Source of the DNA: Psychrobacillus psychrodurans
GTDB lineage: Bacteria > Bacillota > Bacilli > Bacillales_A > Planococcaceae
DNA: 64,000 bases
Assembly: GCF_027563345.1 (NCBI RefSeq)
Contig: NZ_JAMKBK010000001.1
Reading direction: 5' to 3' (one strand)
A program made the position numbers and the translations under genes. This document shows, in pieces, positions 59,728 to 64,000 of the stretch (within the stretch, counting starts at the first letter, position 1; every line of letters begins with the position of its first letter). Below the pieces are notes generated by a model. That model saw nothing but the letters and a program-made list of their open reading frames with translations. It did no database searches and was not told the origin of the DNA.

Positions 59728-60687
59728 ATGGGTCCACATATAATTGCAATAGCGATAGGCTTAATACTGGATAGAATAATTGGCGATCCACCGAGTTGGC
59801 CACATCCAGTTAAATTGATTGGAACGCTTATTTCGAAGCTAACAGCTTGGTTGAATAAAGGAAGAGCACGTAAGGTGAAAGGGTTTTTACTTGTTTTTAT
59901 AGTCGTTGGTTTAACATTCTCGGTCACACTAGCTATACTAATAGGTTCATACTCCATACATATATGGGTGGGGATTGCGGTAGAAAGTATATTAATCGCA
60001 TCTGGGCTTGCACAGAAAAGTTTAAAAGTGGCAGCATTAGATGTATATAAACCGTTAGTAGCAAAAGATTTACCGTACGCAAGACAAAAGCTTTCCTGGA
60101 TTGTCGGTCGTGATACAGATAAATTAGATGAACAAGAAGTTACACGTGGCGTCGTAGAAACAGTATCAGAAAATATTAGTGACGGAATAACTGCTCCACT
60201 TTTTTATGCATTTGTGTTTGCTGGTGCGCCTGGACTTTGGTTATATAAAGCGATAAATACGCTCGATTCAATGGTCGGTTATAAAAATGAAAAATACGAG
60301 GACTTCGGATTTGCAGCCGCTAAGCTGGATGACATAGCGAACTATATACCAAGCCGATTAACTGGCTATATTATCATGCTGTGGGGCAAAAAAGAGAGTG
60401 GAATGCCTTTTAGCAAACGGATGAAAGGCTGGTGGCAGGATGCGAAAAAACATCCAAGTCCAAATAGTGGCTATTTAGAAGCAGCGACTGCTTATCAGCT
60501 AGGCATTCAACTTGGAGGCATCAATACATATAAAGGAATCGTTTCCAACCGAGCACTCATGGGAATTGGAGAGGTTCCATTATCGCCAAACCATATATTA
60601 AGCACCATCTCTCATATGAATACTGCTGTAGTTCTATTTTGGCTGTGGATGATGGTCATTGGAGGGGTTTTATTTGGCATTACCTAA
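59728..60687 (+). CDS. cbiB: Adenosylcobinamide-phosphate synthase CbiB
   Basis: 319 residues, membrane protein with about four to five helices. Motifs: LILDRIIGDPPSWPHPVKLIG (DPxxxPHPV signature), VGRDTDKLDEQEVTRGVVETVSENISDGITAPLFY, and APGLWLYKAINTLDSMVGYKNE with DDIANYIPSRLTG. It joins cobyric acid with aminopropanol phosphate (from CobD) to form adenosylcobinamide phosphate. ATG at 59728 follows GGGAGTAGG, 2 bases after the previous stop. Confidence 0.94.
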   Translation: MGPHIIAIAIGLILDRIIGDPPSWPHPVKLIGTLISKLTAWLNKGRARKVKGFLLVFIVVGLTFSVTLAILIGSYSIHIWVGIAVESILIASGLAQKSLKVAALDVYKPLVAKDLPYARQKLSWIVGRDTDKLDEQEVTRGVVETVSENISDGITAPLFYAFVFAGAPGLWLYKAINTLDSMVGYKNEKYEDFGFAAAKLDDIANYIPSRLTGYIIMLWGKKESGMPFSKRMKGWWQDAKKHPSPNSGYLEAATAYQLGIQLGGINTYKGIVSNRALMGIGEVPLSPNHILSTISHMNTAVVLFWLWMMVIGGVLFGIT

Positions 60688-61750
60688 TCACGGTGCAAAT
60701 GCTCATCATGTATATGAGCGACTAGGAATCGAAATGCCCGAAACGGTTATTGACTATAGTGAAAATGTGAATCCATTAGGAGTACCGACGTTTGTGAATG
60801 AAAAATGGTCAACCTATGCACAGCTAATCACGAAATACCCGGATCCACAGGGAGAACCATTTTTATCGGCAGCTGCAAAATATCACGGTATTTCGGTTGA
60901 AAATACGGTTGTTGGAAATGGGGCGGCGGAAATATTTGCGAGCCTTGCAAAACGGTATGAAAATAAACGTGCAGTATTGATTCATCCGACTTTTTCCGAA
61001 TATGAAGCAACACTTGCACCTTACAATGTATACATAAAAGAGATAATTGCGACTGGGAAACTCCCTTTGGACGAAGTTCTCGATGAAGTAGAGTTTGCGG
61101 AAGTAATCTACATTTGTAGACCTAATAATCCGACCGGTTATTTAATCCCACTGGAAGAAATTATTCAAATAGCAAAATATGCGATGAGATATAAATGTGA
61201 AGTTATACTAGACGAAGCATTTATAGATTTTATTGATGAAAAAGAATCTTTTATCCCTTATTTAAAGGAATTTCCAAATGTTATTGTCGTACGCTCAATG
61301 ACGAAAATGTATGCAATCCCTGGTATTCGACTTGGATACGCTTTAGCTAATAAATCCATCGTAAACGATATACGCTCGAGAATGCCACACTGGAATAGTA
61401 ATGCGATTGCGACGACAATTGGAGCAGAGTGTTTGCTAGAGGAAGATTATCGAATGCGAGCAATCGCTTTCGCAAAAGAAATGCGTGAACAAATGACGGA
61501 GTTTCTAGTGAAATGGAACTGTATTGTGTTACCATCAGCGACTAACTTTCTCTGTTTTCAACTACCAGATTCTTCACGTTCTAAAGAGTTTTTCGCAAGT
61601 TTATTAGCCAAAGGGTGCGTGCTCCGCCATACAGAAAATTTCAAAGGGCTAGACGGAAAATGGTTTCGGGTGGGCATGAAAGAAATTTCTCAAATGGAGC
61701 ATTTGCAAAAGGAGATGACCGCATGGTTCGTGGAAAACTTGTCTTCATAA
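60674..61750 (+). CDS. cobD: L-threonine-O-3-phosphate decarboxylase CobD-like
   Basis: 358 residues, fold-type I PLP enzyme related to histidinol-phosphate aminotransferases. N-terminal LPNHGANAHHVYERLGIEMP followed by IDYSENVNPLGVP; YICRPNNPTGYLIP; VILDEAFIDF; the PLP lysine in RSMTKMYAIPGIRLGYAL. In this context it makes (R)-1-amino-2-propanol phosphate for CbiB. The start is a TTG at 60674, 7 bases after GGAGGGG, overlapping cbiB by 14 bases. Confidence 0.88.
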   Translation: MALPNHGANAHHVYERLGIEMPETVIDYSENVNPLGVPTFVNEKWSTYAQLITKYPDPQGEPFLSAAAKYHGISVENTVVGNGAAEIFASLAKRYENKRAVLIHPTFSEYEATLAPYNVYIKEIIATGKLPLDEVLDEVEFAEVIYICRPNNPTGYLIPLEEIIQIAKYAMRYKCEVILDEAFIDFIDEKESFIPYLKEFPNVIVVRSMTKMYAIPGIRLGYALANKSIVNDIRSRMPHWNSNAIATTIGAECLLEEDYRMRAIAFAKEMREQMTEFLVKWNCIVLPSATNFLCFQLPDSSRSKEFFASLLAKGCVLRHTENFKGLDGKWFRVGMKEISQMEHLQKEMTAWFVENLSS

Positions 61751-62253
61751 CGGGCGGTGTACGTAGTGGAAAAAGCAGCTTCGCTGAATATTACTTAATG
61801 GATAAGCGGGCAAACCGAAATGTGTATATCGCTTCTGGCGTTGCAGTGGATAAAGAAATGAAAGAGCGCATAAAAAGACATCAAGATGACCGTAAAAGCT
61901 ACCCAGTCGAATGGGTGACGATTGAGCAACCGCGTAATATCGAACAAATCATTCCCAAAATCCAAAAAGATGATGGCATCCTATGGGATTGCGTCACGAC
62001 CTGGCTAGCTAATGAACTGTATGAAGGTCAAATGGAGAAAGTAGAGCAGCAGCTATACGAGACAATAGACCAGCTATTAAAAAAAACAAAGATAGTCGTA
62101 ATTGTTTCAAATGAAGTACTCGATGAACCTGTATCAAAGTATGAATTTACAGCTCTATATCAAGCGTGGATTGGGCAAATCCATCAAAAGCTTGTTTCGA
62201 AGGCAGATCATGCCTTCGAAATGGAATATGGCGTCAGTCATCAGTGGAAATGA
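61723..62253 (+). CDS. cobU: Adenosylcobinamide kinase/guanylyltransferase CobU
   Basis: 176 residues. P-loop FITGGVRSGKSSFAE near residue 9; YIASGVAVDKEMKERIKRHQDDR contains the His that takes the GMP moiety; ILWDCVTTWLANEL is the Walker-B-like WDCLTxW motif. It phosphorylates adenosylcobinamide and then adds GMP. ATG at 61723, preceded by AAAGGAGATG, lies inside the end of cobD (28-base overlap). Confidence 0.92.
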   Translation: MVRGKLVFITGGVRSGKSSFAEYYLMDKRANRNVYIASGVAVDKEMKERIKRHQDDRKSYPVEWVTIEQPRNIEQIIPKIQKDDGILWDCVTTWLANELYEGQMEKVEQQLYETIDQLLKKTKIVVIVSNEVLDEPVSKYEFTALYQAWIGQIHQKLVSKADHAFEMEYGVSHQWK

Positions 62254-62262
62254 GGGATATAG

Positions 62263-63093
62263 ATGAAGGGCTTAATGGTCCAAGGTACTGCTTCTAGTGT
62301 AGGGAAAAGTTTGGTTTGTACAGCTATTTGTCGACTACTTGCTAATGAAGGAAAGCAAGTAGCCCCCTTTAAATCGCAAAATATGTCGAGCTTAAGCATC
62401 CATACAGAAGATGGGTTGGAAATAAGTGTCTCGCAATCTTTGCAGGCAAGAGCTGCAAAAATCTCTTATTTAGCCGAAATGAATCCCATATTATTAAAGC
62501 CAGCGAGGAACTTGGAGTCAGATATAATTGTTTTAGGAAGAAAGTTGGATAGAATGAGTGGCATGCGCTACAGGGAACAATTTTTTGAAAAAGGGCAAGA
62601 ACTCATTAAAAATAGTTTGAATTTGCTGTCTGAATCCTATGAGTATTTGATATTAGAAGGTGCTGGCAGTCCTGTTGAAGTAAATTTACGTGATCGTGAA
62701 TTAGTAAATATGCGTGTTGCTGATCTGGCAGATGTTCCAGTTATATTAGTAGCTAATATTGAGTTTGGTGGCGTGTTTGCTTCAATTGTTGGCACACTTG
62801 CACTACTTCCAGAAGTACAAAGAGCACGTGTAAAAGGAATTATTATTAACAAGTTTCAGGGAGACATTTCTCTATTTGAGGATGGAATCGATTTCATCGA
62901 GACTTATACAGGAATAGATGTTTTAGGAGTCATCCCTTATTTTTTAAATGAATTCGAAGAAGAAGACGGCGAAGAAAAAAGCGGACAAAAGGCATCAGAT
63001 GAACAAATTAATGAATGGGCATACCATTTTAAAAAGCATGTACAATGGGAGAAAGTATTAAGCCTATTAAAGAATGATGTGGTGGGAAAATGA
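62263..63093 (+). CDS. CbiP/CobQ-like cobyric acid synthase, synthetase domain only
   Basis: 276 residues. The N-terminal half of cobyric acid synthases is clear: GLMVQGTASSVGKSLVCTAI (P-loop), VAPFKSQNMSS, MNPILLKPARNLESDIIVLGR, YLILEGAGSPVEVNLRDREL and VPVILVANIEFGGVFASIVG. Full-length CbiP has about 480-510 residues with a C-terminal class I glutaminase domain; here the protein ends after an acidic linker and a short helix, with no glutaminase Cys-His-Glu triad. Its TGA overlaps the cobS ATG (ATGA), so the short form looks settled rather than freshly truncated. Use of free ammonia or another amide donor is possible but unproven. Confidence 0.82.
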   Translation: MKGLMVQGTASSVGKSLVCTAICRLLANEGKQVAPFKSQNMSSLSIHTEDGLEISVSQSLQARAAKISYLAEMNPILLKPARNLESDIIVLGRKLDRMSGMRYREQFFEKGQELIKNSLNLLSESYEYLILEGAGSPVEVNLRDRELVNMRVADLADVPVILVANIEFGGVFASIVGTLALLPEVQRARVKGIIINKFQGDISLFEDGIDFIETYTGIDVLGVIPYFLNEFEEEDGEEKSGQKASDEQINEWAYHFKKHVQWEKVLSLLKNDVVGK

Positions 63094-63839
63094 GGAGCAT
63101 TTTGTTGGCACTTCAATTTTTTACGGTCATTCCAGTAAATAAAAACCTGCCGATGGAAAAACGAGCAATTACAGGGATGTACAGTATTTTTCCTTGGATA
63201 GGGGCAGGCATTGGAGCAATTGCTTGTTTAGTCCTCTACTTTGAATGGAGTCCACTAATGACAGGGTTTAGTATTGTACTTCTAGGGGCTGTGCTATCTG
63301 GAGGACTTCATATGGACGGATATATCGACACATCGGATGCATTCTTTTCATACAAAGATCGATTGAAGCGATTCGAAATACTAGAGGATCCGCGAGTGGG
63401 TGCTTTTGGTGTAATGGCGGTTGTGTTCTTAGTTATTGGTAAAGTAATTATTATATCTGAAGTATTATCGACAGAATCCTTTCACTGGATTTTCGTTATG
63501 CTTATCCCATTTTTCTCTAGAGCTCTACTTGGAATCCTATTTTCAGTAACGAACAGTGCTAAAACGAGTGGACTTGCTTATTATTTCAAGGGAAAAATGA
63601 ATGTCAATGTCGTTACAATTGCAACAGCATGTCACTTTTTCGTCGGCCTTGTAGTTTTAGGATGGATGACCAATTGGGTGGTTTCTGTCACTATAGCCGC
63701 CGTGTTATTTGCATTTATTTGTTTGTTCCGCAGTTGGGTATTGAAAAACTTCGGTGGAGTTACTGGGGATTTACTTGGTGCAAGCGTCGAAATTTCGGAG
63801 GTTTTGCTATGGCTAACCCTTTTGCTATTGTTCTCGTAA
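63090..63839 (+). CDS. cobS: Adenosylcobinamide-GDP ribazoletransferase CobS
   Basis: 249 residues, integral membrane protein with about six helices. Signature LSGGLHMDGYIDTSDAFFSY (Asp-rich metal site) followed by RFEILEDPRVGAFGVMAVVF; FFSRALLGILFSV and GGVTGDLLGASVEISEV near the end. It joins adenosyl-GDP-cobinamide with alpha-ribazole (phosphate), the last assembly step. It starts by a 4-base overlap with the previous gene and overlaps cobC by 31 bases. Confidence 0.94.
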   Translation: MRSILLALQFFTVIPVNKNLPMEKRAITGMYSIFPWIGAGIGAIACLVLYFEWSPLMTGFSIVLLGAVLSGGLHMDGYIDTSDAFFSYKDRLKRFEILEDPRVGAFGVMAVVFLVIGKVIIISEVLSTESFHWIFVMLIPFFSRALLGILFSVTNSAKTSGLAYYFKGKMNVNVVTIATACHFFVGLVVLGWMTNWVVSVTIAAVLFAFICLFRSWVLKNFGGVTGDLLGASVEISEVLLWLTLLLLFS

Positions 63840-64000
63840 GGCATTTTCCAACACAAGGAAATCGAGAAAAAAAGTATATCGGCTGGACTGACGAACCAAT
63901 CATTACTGGAATGAAAACGAAAAAAATTTCTTTTGAAACTAAACAAATAATTGGCAGCGACTTAATGCGTTGCAAGCAAACAGCAGCGAAAATTTTTAGT
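63809..64000 (+). CDS. cobC: Alpha-ribazole phosphatase CobC-like, cut by window edge
   Basis: The first 64 codons of a histidine-phosphatase: MANPFAIVLVRHFPTQGNRE with the catalytic RHxxT-type motif (RHFPTQGN), then YIGWTDEPI and GSDLMRCKQTAAKIF (second substrate Arg motif). In this operon it should dephosphorylate alpha-ribazole-5'-phosphate or adenosylcobalamin phosphate. GGAGG lies 7 bases before the ATG, inside cobS. Confidence 0.82.
   Translation, partial: MANPFAIVLVRHFPTQGNREKKYIGWTDEPIITGMKTKKISFETKQIIGSDLMRCKQTAAKIFS

Overview
The window is a low-GC Bacillales chromosome segment. Spore genes (gerQ, cwlJ, rsfA, a pbpG-type PBP), bacillithiol genes (bshB2, yojF), coproheme decarboxylase (hemQ) and the lipL lipoate route point to an endospore former. 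Gene order from about 34.9 to 54.3 kb (ung, ywdI, ywdK, gerQ, hemQ, pta, lipL, rsfA, ywfO, ywgA, ywhB, ywhD, pbpG, speE, speB, ywiB, argS) follows what I know of the Bacillus subtilis ywd-ywf-ywh-ywi region, with insertions. The best guess is a Planococcaceae-like genus (Psychrobacillus, Lysinibacillus or Sporosarcina type), inferred from content only. I see no rRNA, canonical tRNA, prophage, CRISPR or complete insertion sequence.

Layout. 0-8 kb: cut membrane protein, M20 peptidase, CNNM transporter, a DIP1984-family gene followed by a structured tRNA-like RNA candidate, a lone ECF sigma factor, ABC-F protein, PseG-like protein. 8-14 kb: oxidoreductase, cation/proton antiporter, flavin reductase, then a duplicated terminator/promoter segment in front of an ECF sigma/anti-sigma pair. 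14-20 kb: MarR-DUF3147 pair, GGDEF-EAL protein, topB, DnaA boxes. 20-24 kb: a BlaI-type repressor with its M56 protease, then bdbD-bdbC-resA; both transcription units carry the same 17-bp palindromic operator. 24-34 kb: deacylase, YczE, PRK06851 ATPase, threonine-to-glycine enzymes (kbl, tdh), YjiH, bshB2-yojF, pdxK. 34-54 kb: the conserved core listed above, interrupted by a diguanylate cyclase gene with a stop codon inside its GGEEF motif. 56-64 kb: a cobalamin-riboswitch operon for corrinoid uptake and salvage (btuF, btuC, btuD-cbiZ fusion, cbiB, cobD, cobU, a CbiP-like protein without its glutaminase half, cobS, cobC).

The main unexplained structure is an intergenic repeat family. The octamer GCAAGTAA recurs in groups of six at an almost invariant 21-bp pitch, about two helical turns, with unrelated 13-bp spacers. 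Five loci-level occurrences (two of them a duplication) lie at 11.5, 11.8, 38.3, 45.5 and 54.4-55.8 kb. At the last locus the six-motif block sits in a 186-bp unit repeated eight times without an indel, and each linker can form a hairpin. The other strong candidate is the tRNA-like RNA at about 4.08-4.25 kb, which has a long-range closing stem, a 7-nt-loop arm and a canonical-looking T arm, and so resembles bacterial Y RNA-like molecules.

All calls come from reading the sequence by eye; no database search, alignment or folding program was run.
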